Source: Chitinophagaceae bacterium PMP191F (lineage in GTDB: Bacteria > Bacteroidota > Bacteroidia > Chitinophagales > Chitinophagaceae). Taken from it: a DNA stretch of 64,000 bases. The notes beneath the pieces were generated by a model. That model was not told where the DNA came from. It searched no databases and saw only the letters and a list, made by a program, of their open reading frames with translations. This document shows, piece after piece, positions 44,946-54,945 of the stretch (within the stretch, counting starts at the first letter, position 1; each line of letters starts with the position of its first letter). The translations under genes were made by a program, and so were the position numbers. The DNA is taken from NCBI GenBank assembly GCA_001302245.1, contig LGYU01000001.1, positions 124,001 through 188,000 of the forward strand, read 5' to 3'.

Positions 44946-46346
44946 ATGATCCGACATGTAGCCAGAAAGGCAGCTTTTATAGCAATAGCAATGGGGTGTC
45001 TGTGTAAAAGCATGCACGCACAGCCCATTGCTTTTCCGGGAGCAGAAGGTTTTGGTAAATACACTACCGGGGGCAGAGGCGGTAAAGTTGCTGTTGTCAG
45101 CAATCTTGATGATGACGGACCCGGCAGTTTGCGCGATGCTTTAAAAGTAAAAGGACCACGTACGGTTGTATTTGCTATATCCGGCACTATTCATCTTACA
45201 TCCAGGTTGCTCATCCCCGCTAATACCACAATTGCCGGTCAGTCGGCACCGGGTGATGGGATCTGTATTGCTGATCATCCTGTATCATTGGGCGGGGATA
45301 ATATCATTGTACGCTACCTCCGTATCCGGATGGGCGATCGTTATCAGAATAAAGGCATGGTAGACGGTGCAGGTAGTGATGATGCGTTTGGAGGTACCCG
45401 TCGCAGCAATATTATCGTTGATCATTGCAGCCTGAGCTGGAGTACCGATGAAGTGTTTTCCGTATATGCGGGCGACAGTACTACGCTACAATGGAACCTG
45501 ATATCGGAACCCCTCAATTACTCCTACCACTTTGAAAAAGGCGATAAGGATTTTGAACATCATGGTTATGGCGCTATCTGGGGTGGCAGACATTTGTCTG
45601 CACACCATAACCTGTTTGCACATTGCAACAGCCGTACACCAAGATTTGATGGGATACGTAATTGCCCTGAAGAAAACGTTGATTACCGCAATAATGTTAT
45701 TTACAACTGGGGTGGTAACAATGTATATGCAGGGGAAGGCGGCACTTATAACCTGGTAAACAACTATTATAAATACGGACCTGCTACAAACAATAAAATA
45801 AAGTTTCAGTTGCTGAATCCTTATGATAAGGCACCGCAGATACCATACGGTAAATTTTTTGTAGATGGAAATTATGTAGATGGATCATACGATGTAAGCC
45901 GTAATAACTGGACAGGTGTTAAGCTGAAGGATAATGATGTGCCGCAATCGCAGGTAAAACTGGAGGCGGCTTTTCCGGTTGTAGCGATCAACACACAGTC
46001 GGCGCAGGATGCGTTTTCTGCGGTATTAAAAAGTGCAGGGGCCATTTTACCAAAACGCGATACGCTGGATGAACGTATTGTAAAAGATGTAAAGAACAGG
46101 ACCGGCGGCTTTATTGATGTACAGGGCGGTTACCCGCATGGAACACCTTATGAACAAACAGTGAATGCATGGCCTGTTTTAAAAACACTGCCAGCACTTA
46201 TTGATAGTGATAAAGATGGAATGCCCGATGAGTGGGAAAGAAAGAATGGCCTGAATCCGAATGATCCTGCGGATGCTACAGCCTATACGTTGGATAAACA
46301 ATATACCAATATTGAAATGTATCTGAATGGATTGGTAGTGCGTTAA
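44946..46346 (+). CDS. secreted pectate lyase (PL1)
   Basis: A protein of 466 residues from ATG 44946; an in-frame TTG at 44913 would add 11 residues before the signal peptide (AAFIAIAMGCLCKSMHAQ). Parallel beta-helix fold of polysaccharide lyase family 1. FPGAEGFGKYTTGGRGG and LDDDGPGSLRDAL open the domain. The calcium-site region is IVDHCSLSWSTDE and the catalytic arginine region HHNLFAHCNSRTPRF. It cleaves demethylated homogalacturonan by beta-elimination. A short tail DSDKDGMPDEWERKNGLNP is a calcium-binding-type motif. It closely resembles the N-terminal domain of the giant protein at 47375, as if the two arose by duplication. Confidence 0.93.
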   Translation: MIRHVARKAAFIAIAMGCLCKSMHAQPIAFPGAEGFGKYTTGGRGGKVAVVSNLDDDGPGSLRDALKVKGPRTVVFAISGTIHLTSRLLIPANTTIAGQSAPGDGICIADHPVSLGGDNIIVRYLRIRMGDRYQNKGMVDGAGSDDAFGGTRRSNIIVDHCSLSWSTDEVFSVYAGDSTTLQWNLISEPLNYSYHFEKGDKDFEHHGYGAIWGGRHLSAHHNLFAHCNSRTPRFDGIRNCPEENVDYRNNVIYNWGGNNVYAGEGGTYNLVNNYYKYGPATNNKIKFQLLNPYDKAPQIPYGKFFVDGNYVDGSYDVSRNNWTGVKLKDNDVPQSQVKLEAAFPVVAINTQSAQDAFSAVLKSAGAILPKRDTLDERIVKDVKNRTGGFIDVQGGYPHGTPYEQTVNAWPVLKTLPALIDSDKDGMPDEWERKNGLNPNDPADATAYTLDKQYTNIEMYLNGLVVR

Positions 46347-46478
46347 AAGTGAAAGGAATGTTTCAATTGTCAGATGGTTTTATAGTTATTGGAAATAGCA
46401 ATCAAGCCATATATTCATCAATCGATCATACTGTCGCTAACTGCGTTCACTGTTCTTATAAAATACAACTTAAGCAAT

Positions 46479-47219
46479 ATGAAACTGATCAGCTATATTA
46501 CCGGCCTGGCATTATTACTGTCGTTTTGCCTGCCTCCTAAAAAGAGGATCACAGTGTGGCTGATCGGTGATTCAACCATGTCAAAAAAAGAGATCAAGGC
46601 ATATCCTGAAACCGGTTGGGGAATGCCCTTTGTATATTTTTTTGATTCAACAGTTGTCATAGAAAACAGGGCACAAAACGGTAGAAGCACACGCACTTTT
46701 ATAGACGAGAACCGCTGGCAGCCGGTAACAGATGCCATGCAGGAAGGAGATTATGTACTGGTGCAGTTTGGACACAATGACGAAGTAAAAACGAAGAAAA
46801 GCTATACTACAGAAACAGAATTTACTGCCAACCTGGTAAAATATATTACAGATACAAGAAAGAAAAAAGCCAATCCTATATTGATTACGCCTGTAGCACG
46901 CAGAAAATTTGATTCAACAGGACGTATAGAAGGTACACACGATGTATATGCAGCGTTGGTACGTGATGTAGCTGCCAGATACAATGTACTCCTTATAGAC
47001 CTGGACAAAAAAAGCCAGGCACTACTGCAGGAACTGGGACCCGACAAATCAAAATTCCTATTCAATTACCTGCAGCCCGGAGAACACCCCAATTATCCAC
47101 AGGGAAAAACTGACGATACGCATTTCAGTGAACTGGGAGCCCGCCGTATGGCAGAACTGGTGTTGTCTGAAATTGTAGCCCAGCATATAGAGCTGGCAGA
47201 GAGGATTGTAAAACGATAA
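46479..47219 (+). CDS. rhamnogalacturonan acetylesterase (CE12, SGNH)
   Basis: A protein of 246 residues from ATG 46479; an in-frame ATG at 46389 lacks a signal-like start. Signal-type N-terminus MKLISYITGLALLLSFC may make it a lipoprotein. SGNH motifs: IGDST with nucleophile Ser32, NGRSTRTF (block II), FGHND (block III) and DDTHFSELGARRM with Asp212 and His215 (block V). It removes acetyl groups from the galacturonate residues of rhamnogalacturonan I, easing later lyases. It lies between two lyase genes on the same strand. Confidence 0.92.
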   Translation: MKLISYITGLALLLSFCLPPKKRITVWLIGDSTMSKKEIKAYPETGWGMPFVYFFDSTVVIENRAQNGRSTRTFIDENRWQPVTDAMQEGDYVLVQFGHNDEVKTKKSYTTETEFTANLVKYITDTRKKKANPILITPVARRKFDSTGRIEGTHDVYAALVRDVAARYNVLLIDLDKKSQALLQELGPDKSKFLFNYLQPGEHPNYPQGKTDDTHFSELGARRMAELVLSEIVAQHIELAERIVKR

Positions 47220-47374
47220 GCATACCGGGATCCTGTTTTATTGCTTAATGGTTTGATTGTCTGATGACCGTTCAGATATGCTATTGTGCACTTTTGTGTA
47301 TACGCATAGTGCACACGTCTGTGAGGAAATATCATACTCTGACCATCTTCGATATAATATCTAAACAATTGCTT

Positions 47375-50300
47375 ATGCCTGCTATTTCTACACTATCTTT
47401 TATTGCACTCAGAAAGTATTTATCACGAATAATGGGCACAGCAGTCTGCTGCCTGTTAGTAGCCTCTTCGCAGGCACAACAATTGGCTTTTCCTACCGCA
47501 GAAGGAGCGGGACGTTTTGCTTCAGGAGGCAGAGGCACAACAGCTACGCCTACTACTGTATTTGAAGTAACAAGTCTTAGTGATGACAATGTACCGGGTA
47601 CGTTGCGGTATGCGTTACAGGCATCTGCCACTACCTACCCATACAGAACTATCGTGTTCAGGGTATCGGGCACCATACACCTGAATTCAAAGCTCAATAT
47701 CAGGTCCAATACCACTATCGCAGGGCAAACAGCACCCGGAGGAGGTATCTGTATTGCAGATCATCCTGTGGTGATCAGCGGCGATAATGTTATTCTTCGT
47801 TATGTACGTGTGCGCATGGGCGACAAGAACCAGGATAAAGGAATGGTAGATGGAAGTGGAGGTGATGATGCACTGGGCAACCTGGGCGGCAAAAATATTA
47901 TTATTGATCACTGTTCAGTAAGCTGGAGTTCGGATGAAGCACTTACAGTATATCGTGGCGATAGCGTAACCATGCAATGGAATATTGTTTCAGAGCCGCT
48001 GAACTATTCTTATCACTTTGAAGCAGGCGGCAACGATTACCAGGAGCATGGCTATGGCGGTATCTGGGGTGGTAAAAGAGCGTCATTCCATCACAACCTG
48101 ATTGCGCATGCAAAGGGACGTGCACCACGTTTTGCAGGCGCAAGTACTTACTCACCGGCAGTGATCGGTGCTGAAAATGCAGACTTTCGCAACAATGTAA
48201 TCTACAACTGGGGTTCTTATAGCACCAATGGCGGTGACGGCGGATATTATAATGTGGTGAACAATTATTACAAATATGGTCCATCTACATCCACCGGCAA
48301 CAGCAATGGCATTCCTATAAAAAGCATGATCATGAATCCGTCTGTGTCTACGGATTTCCCCTATCCCAAAGTATATGTAAATGGCAACTATGTCGATGGT
48401 TACCCTGCTGTAACGGCCAATAACTGGACGGGTATTTCTATGGCGGGTGGTTCACTGGCTGATACTGTGAAATCAAAAGTTACCACGCCTTTTGATATTG
48501 CACCACTTACCACTTATACAGCACAGGAAGCGTATGAGCAGGTATTGCAGAATGCTGGCGCCTTGTTGCCTGCAAGAGATACACTTGATCAACGCATAAT
48601 AGCAGATGTACGCAATCGTACCGGTCGCATTATTGATGTACAGGGCGGCTATCCGCATGGTACTGCTTATGAACTTACTGTAAATGCATGGCCCACGCTT
48701 GTATCTACCACACCACCGACAGATACAGATCACGACGGTATGCCGGATGCCTGGGAAATTGCCAATGGTCTTAATCCCAATGATGCATCAGACCGTGGTG
48801 TGTTTGCTGCCAACGGGTATACCAACCTGGAGAACTATCTCAACTCGCTGGCCATTGGAACACCCGTTATTGGTGTAACAGCTTCCTTAAATGCATTTGC
48901 ACAGACTGTAGGCACTCCTTCAGCCACACAAACCTATATGGTATCAGGAACCAACCTGACTGCCAATATTATTATTACACCTCCTGTGGGATATGAAATT
49001 TCTGCTGATGGTGGCAACACCTGGTTCACCAGCAGTTCACCGCTTACGCTTACACAGGTAAATGGTAGCATTGCGGCTACTGTAATTACGGTAAGATTAA
49101 ATGGTGCAACAGGAGCTACGTATTCCGGAAATATTATCCATACCAGCACCAATGCGTTGACCTATTCTTTACCGGTCAATGGAGCTGCTACAGTACCAGC
49201 TACGGGTGCTGCCGTTTTATTGCAGCAATGGCCGCTTACAACCAATGCAGTAGATGATGCTGCGGTACGCTCAGCAGGTGTTACTGCCAGCACAGCCAGT
49301 TTCAATAAATTCTATGTTTCAAATGGCACTACTGTTTCAGGAGTAACGGCTTACTCTGCTGCATTGGGCCAGGCATTTTCTGCCGGTCCGGCAGGTGATG
49401 GATTATGGACTGCAGCTACACCTGGTCCCGGAGGTACGCTTAACAGAACATTCTACGAGCAATTCACCGTTACAGCTGCAGCTGGTTACTCAGTACGTGT
49501 TGATTCTATATCTGCAATGGCAGCTTTTTATGCTTCTTCCAGCAATACCAAACTGGCAGTAGCTTATTCAAAAACAGGATTTACAACAGCCGATTCTGTT
49601 GATGTGGCAGCAGCCTCTTTTGCTTCATCCATTGCATTACCGCAATCAAATACAGGTCCTGTGAACGTCTATACGCTGGCGCTTGATGGGGCCAACGGGG
49701 TTACACTGGCTGCAGGACAAACACTTACCATTCGTATGTATTTCAGTTGTGGCAGTACCAGCTCCGGGCGTTATGCATTGCTGAAAAATGTATGGGTCAA
49801 TGGTGTAGCTGCGGGCGCTCCTGCTACCACGCCTGCTATTACTGTCAACGGAACGCTTGCGGCTTTTACACAAACTACCGGTACTGCATCTGCCAGTCAA
49901 ACGTATACCGTATCAGGCAAGGATCTTACGGGTAATATTATCATTACGCCACCGGCTAACTTTGAAGTGTCTGCCAATGGTGGTACCAACTGGTATAGCA
50001 ACGCCAGTCCTTTAACACTGGCTCCTTCCGGAGGTGCAATAGCAACTACTACAATTACTGTAAGATTGAATGCCGGTGCTGCCGGAAATTACAGTGGTAA
50101 TATTACACATACCAGTACAGGTGCTGCTGCCGTAAATGTAGCTGTCAGTGGTACTGCTACGGCGCCTGCTACCGGAACTCCCCCGGCAGGCACAGCGGTT
50201 ATTGTGGCAAAAGATGGCAGCGGTAATTATACTACTGTACAGGCTGCAATTGACGCTGCACCAACCGGTCGTACCACACCTTACATCATCTTTATCAAAA

Positions 50301-53300
50301 ATGGTAAATACAAAGAAAAGATCGTTATCCCTGCTACCAAGCCGTTTATACAACTGGTAGGGGAAAGTGTTGCCAATACAATTATTACTTATAATGACGG
50401 GGCAAGCACGCCTACCAGCGGTGGCGGTACAGTAGGTACATTTAACTCCTACACATTGTATGTAAATGCCAATGATTTTTCTGCCATCAATATTACCTTT
50501 GAAAATTCATATGGTGATGGTTCACAGGCTGTGGCAGTACATGTAAATGGTGATAGAGTTGCATTTTACAACTGCCGTTTTCTGGGTAACCAGGATACAT
50601 TGCTGACCAATGGCAATGCAGGGCTAAAACAATATTTTAAAAATTGCTATATCGACGGCAATATTGATTTCATTTTCGGAAGCGCCCGTGCCATTTTTGA
50701 TTCCTGTATCATATATGCCAAAACCAGAACAGCGGCTGGCAGTTCCTATATCACCGCGCCCAACACACAGGCAGGACAGGCATATGGATATGTATTCAGA
50801 AATTGTGTATTCCCGGCCAATATTGGCACTACTACATATTATCTGTCGCGTCCATGGCAGAACTCAACAGGCAGTTCGCCTTTTGCCAACAACAAAGTGG
50901 TATTGCTGAATGCAGTATACGGAACCAATCTTATCCGTTCTGAAGGATGGTCTATATGGGATGCCGGTACATTGACCAATCTTATTTACAATGCAGAGTA
51001 CAAAAGCCGCGGATTTAACGGCAGCCTGGTAGATGTAAGCCAGCGTGTACCCTGGTCGTACCAGTTAACGGATGTAGAAGCTGCTACGTATAACAATACC
51101 AACCTGTTTGAAACATGGAATCCCTGTACGGTGGCCACCAATTTCTGCAGCACATTTACACCGTCTATTGCAGTATCCAATTTCAGGGGTGCCAAAGGAA
51201 CCAGTACATCTGCCTTCAACTGGAATATAAGCTGGCCGATGGCACAGGTAACGTACGAGGTTTTCCGCAGCAGCGACAAGCTGACCTTTACAAAAGTGAA
51301 CGAACAGGTATCACAGAACGATACGGCTGTTAACTACAGTTATTCAGAAGCAATACCGCCTGCCGGTGCTACCTATTATTATTATGTAAGGGCTTCCAAA
51401 GCAGGGCTGGCAGCACATATTACAGATACCATTGCCATTTCAAGCACGCCTACTATCACTACCACGGGTACGTTGAATAGTTTTGTACAGGGAGTAGGAT
51501 TGCCTTCTGCCACACAGATCTATGTAGTGTCAGGTGAAAATCTTCCTGCTGCAGTAACTGTTACGCCTCCTGCGGGTTATGAGATCTCTGCCAATGGAGG
51601 AACAACCTGGTTCAATAGTTCTACACCATTAACACTTACACCTGCATCCGGTATATTGGCAGCAACCACCATTACAGTGCGGTTGAATGCTTCAGGTGCC
51701 GGTTCTTATGCTGGTAATATTGTACATGCTTCCACAGGCGCCACTACGGTGAATATAGCTGTTTCCGGAACAGTACAGGCAACACCATTGCCGGTATCCA
51801 ATACATTGTTGTACTGGCCGCTGCAGGCAGATAATACAGATGACGCAGCATCCCGTTCTGCAGGTGTAAACAGCAGCAGTCCCGTTTTTAAAAACCTTTA
51901 TCTTTCCAATGGAACAACAGTTACCACAGTACCTGCGTATTCAACCACGTTTGGCCAGGCATTTGGCGCTACTACCAATGGTGATGGTACCTGGGCTACA
52001 GCATCCGGTGGCCCTGGTGGCAACCTGAGCAGGATATATTATGAAGAGTTTTCACTGACTGCAAAATCCGGGTATAGTGTACGTGTAGACTCACTGATCC
52101 TGAATACTTCTTTCTACAATACTTCCAGCAACACCAAACTGGCGGTAGTGTATTCCATGACTGGTTTCACTACTGCAGATTCAACAGATATTACAGGGGG
52201 AACAGGACCCGGCGGCCCGCTGGTAAGTACTGCAAATGGTGCTTTTGCAACACCGATAGCTATCAATAATCAGACTGCGGCTACCACTGATAATTATCGC
52301 CTGGCATTGGCTGCTTCCAATGGTGTAACAGTACCGGCTGGTAAAACACTCACTATCCGTTTATACTTCAGTTGTGGAAGCGGCAGCAACGGACGATATG
52401 CCAAAGTAAAAGATGTATACTTGAAAGGACTGGCTTCCGTAATACAACTGCCGGCAGTAACTACTACCGGTACGCTGACTGCCTTTGCCCAGAATATAGG
52501 CACTGCATCTGCTGTACAGACCTATACAGTGTCCGGTAGTAATCTTACCTCCAATATTGTTGTTACACCACCGGCTGGTTACGAAATATCTCCCAATGGA
52601 GGTGCCAACTGGTATACAAATGCTGCTCCTTTAACACTTACACAAACCAATGGTGTAGTATCCGCTACAACCATCAGTGTTCGTTTGAATGCAACAACTG
52701 CAGGAAGTTATACCGGCAACATTGTGCATGCCAGCACGGGTGCTGCTACGGTGAATGTTCCTGTAACCGGTGTCGCAGTACCTGCTCCGGCAGTAACTGT
52801 CGCGGGAACTTTAACAGCATTTGCACAAACCATTGGTACACCGTCTGCCACACAAACCTATACGGTAAGCGGTGCTAACCTGGTAAGTAACCTGGTGATC
52901 ACACCACCTGCCGGTTATGAGGTATCTGCCAATGGCGGTACCAACTGGTATACGAATGCTACGCCGCTTACATTAACTGCATCTTCCGGAACAGTGAATA
53001 CAACTACTATCACCGTAAGATTGAATGCAACCGCTGCAGGTACTTATGCAGGCAACATTACCAATGCCAGTGGCAGTGTAAATATGAGCGTGGCGGTATC
53101 CGGTATTACAGTGCTGGCACCTGTGTTTTCTGTAAATGCAGTATTGAAAGATTTTTCACAAACAGTTGGAGCACCTTCAACATCGCAATCATTTACACTG
53201 AGCGGAAGCAATATTGCAGGAACCAGTACGGTGAAGGCACCGGAAAAATACCAGGTGTCAGGTGACAATGGAAGCACCTGGAAAGACACTGTGCAGATCG

Positions 53301-53677
53301 CTGCAGCGGCCGGTGCTGTAAGTCGTACTGTACTGGTGCGATTGAATGCGCAGGCTTCCGGTCAGTATAGCGGAAATATTACAGTAACAGTTCCGGGGTT
53401 AAATGTTATCAATGTAGCAGCAAAAGGGATCACATACAATAAGTATTCAGTGAACCCCAACCCGGCACATGATCATGTAACTTTGTATCACGCTGGTCTG
53501 TATACCGTAGGAACAATTACTTTGTACAATATGAGCGGTCATAAGCTGGCAACCTGGTACACCAAACCGGCGTCTAACAGTACAGCCATCAGCGTGGTAA
53601 GTCTGTCACCCGGCATGTACTACCTGGAGTTCAGAAGATTGGGAGAGAAGTTGCTGATGCCGTTTATTAAGTTATAA
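47375..53677 (+). CDS. giant PL1 pectate lyase - CE8 pectinesterase fusion, T9SS
   Basis: About 2100 residues from ATG 47375; ATG 47432 also fits a signal peptide (CCLLVASSQAQ), and a longer frame opens at 47264. Order: PL1 lyase (47477-48860; HHNLIAHAKGRAPRF), repeat 1, a jelly-roll-like module, repeat 2, CE8 pectin methylesterase (50200-51130; GNQDTLL, NIDFIFGSA, SRPW), fibronectin-like region, repeat 3, second jelly-roll-like module, repeats 4-6 and a T9SS C-terminal domain (NPNPAHDHVTLYH to FIKL). It would demethylate homogalacturonan and cut the product on one polypeptide at the cell surface. Both catalytic domains keep their key residues. Carbohydrate binding by the accessory modules is inference. 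Confidence 0.92.
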   Translation: MPAISTLSFIALRKYLSRIMGTAVCCLLVASSQAQQLAFPTAEGAGRFASGGRGTTATPTTVFEVTSLSDDNVPGTLRYALQASATTYPYRTIVFRVSGTIHLNSKLNIRSNTTIAGQTAPGGGICIADHPVVISGDNVILRYVRVRMGDKNQDKGMVDGSGGDDALGNLGGKNIIIDHCSVSWSSDEALTVYRGDSVTMQWNIVSEPLNYSYHFEAGGNDYQEHGYGGIWGGKRASFHHNLIAHAKGRAPRFAGASTYSPAVIGAENADFRNNVIYNWGSYSTNGGDGGYYNVVNNYYKYGPSTSTGNSNGIPIKSMIMNPSVSTDFPYPKVYVNGNYVDGYPAVTANNWTGISMAGGSLADTVKSKVTTPFDIAPLTTYTAQEAYEQVLQNAGALLPARDTLDQRIIADVRNRTGRIIDVQGGYPHGTAYELTVNAWPTLVSTTPPTDTDHDGMPDAWEIANGLNPNDASDRGVFAANGYTNLENYLNSLAIGTPVIGVTASLNAFAQTVGTPSATQTYMVSGTNLTANIIITPPVGYEISADGGNTWFTSSSPLTLTQVNGSIAATVITVRLNGATGATYSGNIIHTSTNALTYSLPVNGAATVPATGAAVLLQQWPLTTNAVDDAAVRSAGVTASTASFNKFYVSNGTTVSGVTAYSAALGQAFSAGPAGDGLWTAATPGPGGTLNRTFYEQFTVTAAAGYSVRVDSISAMAAFYASSSNTKLAVAYSKTGFTTADSVDVAAASFASSIALPQSNTGPVNVYTLALDGANGVTLAAGQTLTIRMYFSCGSTSSGRYALLKNVWVNGVAAGAPATTPAITVNGTLAAFTQTTGTASASQTYTVSGKDLTGNIIITPPANFEVSANGGTNWYSNASPLTLAPSGGAIATTTITVRLNAGAAGNYSGNITHTSTGAAAVNVAVSGTATAPATGTPPAGTAVIVAKDGSGNYTTVQAAIDAAPTGRTTPYIIFIKNGKYKEKIVIPATKPFIQLVGESVANTIITYNDGASTPTSGGGTVGTFNSYTLYVNANDFSAINITFENSYGDGSQAVAVHVNGDRVAFYNCRFLGNQDTLLTNGNAGLKQYFKNCYIDGNIDFIFGSARAIFDSCIIYAKTRTAAGSSYITAPNTQAGQAYGYVFRNCVFPANIGTTTYYLSRPWQNSTGSSPFANNKVVLLNAVYGTNLIRSEGWSIWDAGTLTNLIYNAEYKSRGFNGSLVDVSQRVPWSYQLTDVEAATYNNTNLFETWNPCTVATNFCSTFTPSIAVSNFRGAKGTSTSAFNWNISWPMAQVTYEVFRSSDKLTFTKVNEQVSQNDTAVNYSYSEAIPPAGATYYYYVRASKAGLAAHITDTIAISSTPTITTTGTLNSFVQGVGLPSATQIYVVSGENLPAAVTVTPPAGYEISANGGTTWFNSSTPLTLTPASGILAATTITVRLNASGAGSYAGNIVHASTGATTVNIAVSGTVQATPLPVSNTLLYWPLQADNTDDAASRSAGVNSSSPVFKNLYLSNGTTVTTVPAYSTTFGQAFGATTNGDGTWATASGGPGGNLSRIYYEEFSLTAKSGYSVRVDSLILNTSFYNTSSNTKLAVVYSMTGFTTADSTDITGGTGPGGPLVSTANGAFATPIAINNQTAATTDNYRLALAASNGVTVPAGKTLTIRLYFSCGSGSNGRYAKVKDVYLKGLASVIQLPAVTTTGTLTAFAQNIGTASAVQTYTVSGSNLTSNIVVTPPAGYEISPNGGANWYTNAAPLTLTQTNGVVSATTISVRLNATTAGSYTGNIVHASTGAATVNVPVTGVAVPAPAVTVAGTLTAFAQTIGTPSATQTYTVSGANLVSNLVITPPAGYEVSANGGTNWYTNATPLTLTASSGTVNTTTITVRLNATAAGTYAGNITNASGSVNMSVAVSGITVLAPVFSVNAVLKDFSQTVGAPSTSQSFTLSGSNIAGTSTVKAPEKYQVSGDNGSTWKDTVQIAAAAGAVSRTVLVRLNAQASGQYSGNITVTVPGLNVINVAAKGITYNKYSVNPNPAHDHVTLYHAGLYTVGTITLYNMSGHKLATWYTKPASNSTAISVVSLSPGMYYLEFRRLGEKLLMPFIKL
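49210..49815 (+). other. jelly-roll-like accessory module A within giant pectinase
   Basis: About 200 codons starting LLQQWPLTTNAVDDAAVRSAGV and ending YFSCGSTSSGRYALLKNVWVNG. It has a beta-sandwich-like pattern with a conserved YEQFTVTAAAGYSVRVDSI core. It is paired with module B at 51799; I do not recognise a named family. Confidence 0.6.
51799..52440 (+). other. jelly-roll-like accessory module B within giant pectinase
   Basis: Similar along its whole length to module A: LLYWPLQADNTDDAASRSAGV to YFSCGSGSNGRYAKVKDVYLKG, with YYEEFSLTAKSGYSVRVDSL in the core and one glycine-rich insertion (GGTGPGGPL). It could be a carbohydrate-binding module; unproven. Confidence 0.6.
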
Positions 53678-53821
53678 CAACTGCCGGGTGGCTGGCTTGT
53701 CTGATTGCTGAAATTCCTGTATGAATAGCCTGTATACATTACTGGATGATGACAACCGTCATTGATTGATTCATCGGGCAGCCATCATACAGGTCAGCCA
53801 TCTGGTTTTTAGCAGGTAAAT

Positions 53822-54811
53822 ATGAAACACGTAACCATAAGTATCCTTTGCCTGATGTTGTTTGCATCAGCCTCTGCACAGCAACCCACTTATCCTTCAT
53901 ACCTGGTGGTAGCACAGGATGGAAGCGGTAATTACGCCACCATACAGGAAGCTGTAAATGCGGTCCGCGATCTGTCGCAGGTACAGGTAACAATCTTTAT
54001 CAAAAAAGGTGTGTATCATGAAAAACTCGTAGTGCCTTCATGGAAAACAATGATCTCATTGGTTGGTGAAAGCAGGGATAGTACTGTTATCACGAACGAC
54101 GATTATTCAGGGAAGTCTTATCCTGGCAAAGATGCGTATGGAAAAGACAAATACAGTACCTATACATCTTATACTGTACTGATCCAAGGCAATGATTGCC
54201 GCGTAGAAAATCTTACTATTCAGAATACGGCCGGTCGTGTGGGACAGGCAGTGGCGCTTCATGTAGAAGGAGATCGCAGCGTTGTTAAAAACTGTAAGTT
54301 GCTGGGTAACCAGGATACTTTATATGTTGCAACAGAGAGTAGCCGGCAATTATACCAGGATTGCCATATCGAAGGTACTACCGACTTTATTTTCGGAGAG
54401 GCTACTGTGTTATTCCAGCATTGTGTTATAAAAAGTCTTACCAATTCATACATCACAGCAGCAGCTACCACTCCGCGGCAACAGTTTGGATTTGTGTTTG
54501 AGGATTGTGAATTGACTGCCGATACGGCTGCAAAAAAAGTATACCTGGGAAGACCATGGCGGCCACATGCCAAAACAGTATTTATAAGAACAGTAATGGG
54601 GGCGCATATATTACCACAGGGCTGGGACAACTGGCGCAATGCAGAGAACGAGAAAATGGTACTATATGCAGAATTCAATAGCACAGGGCCTGGTGCTGGT
54701 ACTGCTGCAAGAGTAAAATGGTCTAAACAACTCAATGCCAAACAGGTTAAACGGTATACAGTCGCAAATATTTTTGCGGGAGCAGTGCCATGGGATCCTT
54801 TTAATAAATAA
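53822..54811 (+). CDS. secreted pectin methylesterase (CE8)
   Basis: A 329-residue protein with signal peptide MKHVTISILCLMLFASASAQ. Beta-helix carbohydrate esterase family 8. The catalytic aspartates are Asp165 in LLGNQDTLY and Asp188 in GTTDFIFGEA, Arg244 is in LGRPWRPHA, and Gln142 is in VGQAVALHVEGD. It hydrolyses methyl esters of homogalacturonan to produce substrate for the PL1 lyases. It is a compact stand-alone counterpart of the CE8 domain in the giant protein 145 bp upstream and lacks a T9SS tail, so it may act in the periplasm while the giant acts outside. Confidence 0.95.
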   Translation: MKHVTISILCLMLFASASAQQPTYPSYLVVAQDGSGNYATIQEAVNAVRDLSQVQVTIFIKKGVYHEKLVVPSWKTMISLVGESRDSTVITNDDYSGKSYPGKDAYGKDKYSTYTSYTVLIQGNDCRVENLTIQNTAGRVGQAVALHVEGDRSVVKNCKLLGNQDTLYVATESSRQLYQDCHIEGTTDFIFGEATVLFQHCVIKSLTNSYITAAATTPRQQFGFVFEDCELTADTAAKKVYLGRPWRPHAKTVFIRTVMGAHILPQGWDNWRNAENEKMVLYAEFNSTGPGAGTAARVKWSKQLNAKQVKRYTVANIFAGAVPWDPFNK

Positions 54812-54945
54812 TTGTCTTTGTTACACTAATAAAATACATGCTGCTGTTGTATCTTCCGGCAGCAAAGAATGATGCAGATGTACGGTTACTGCAAAAATGG
54901 ACAGCATCTGTTTTTATTTTAAGAATAACCTTTCGATTTTGCTTT

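Larger units (their letters stand above)
48863..53434 (+). repeat. six ~105-codon Ig-like repeats in the giant pectinase gene
   Basis: Units begin near 48863, 49832, 51449, 52451, 52787 and 53120. Each encodes a variant of TGTLTAFAQTIGTPSATQTY, VSGxNL, TPPAGYEISANGGTNWY, LTL, TTITVRLNATAAGxYAGNI and VNVAVSG. The DNA of units 4 and 5 is most alike; unit 6 is the most diverged. They separate the catalytic and jelly-roll modules and end in a triple array, as spacer or adhesion domains do. Confidence 0.88.

Noticed and set aside
48863-53434. CRISPR-like or transposon repeat array
   Set aside because: The periodic similarity is in coding phase, about 320 bp per unit, and encodes Ig-like domains.
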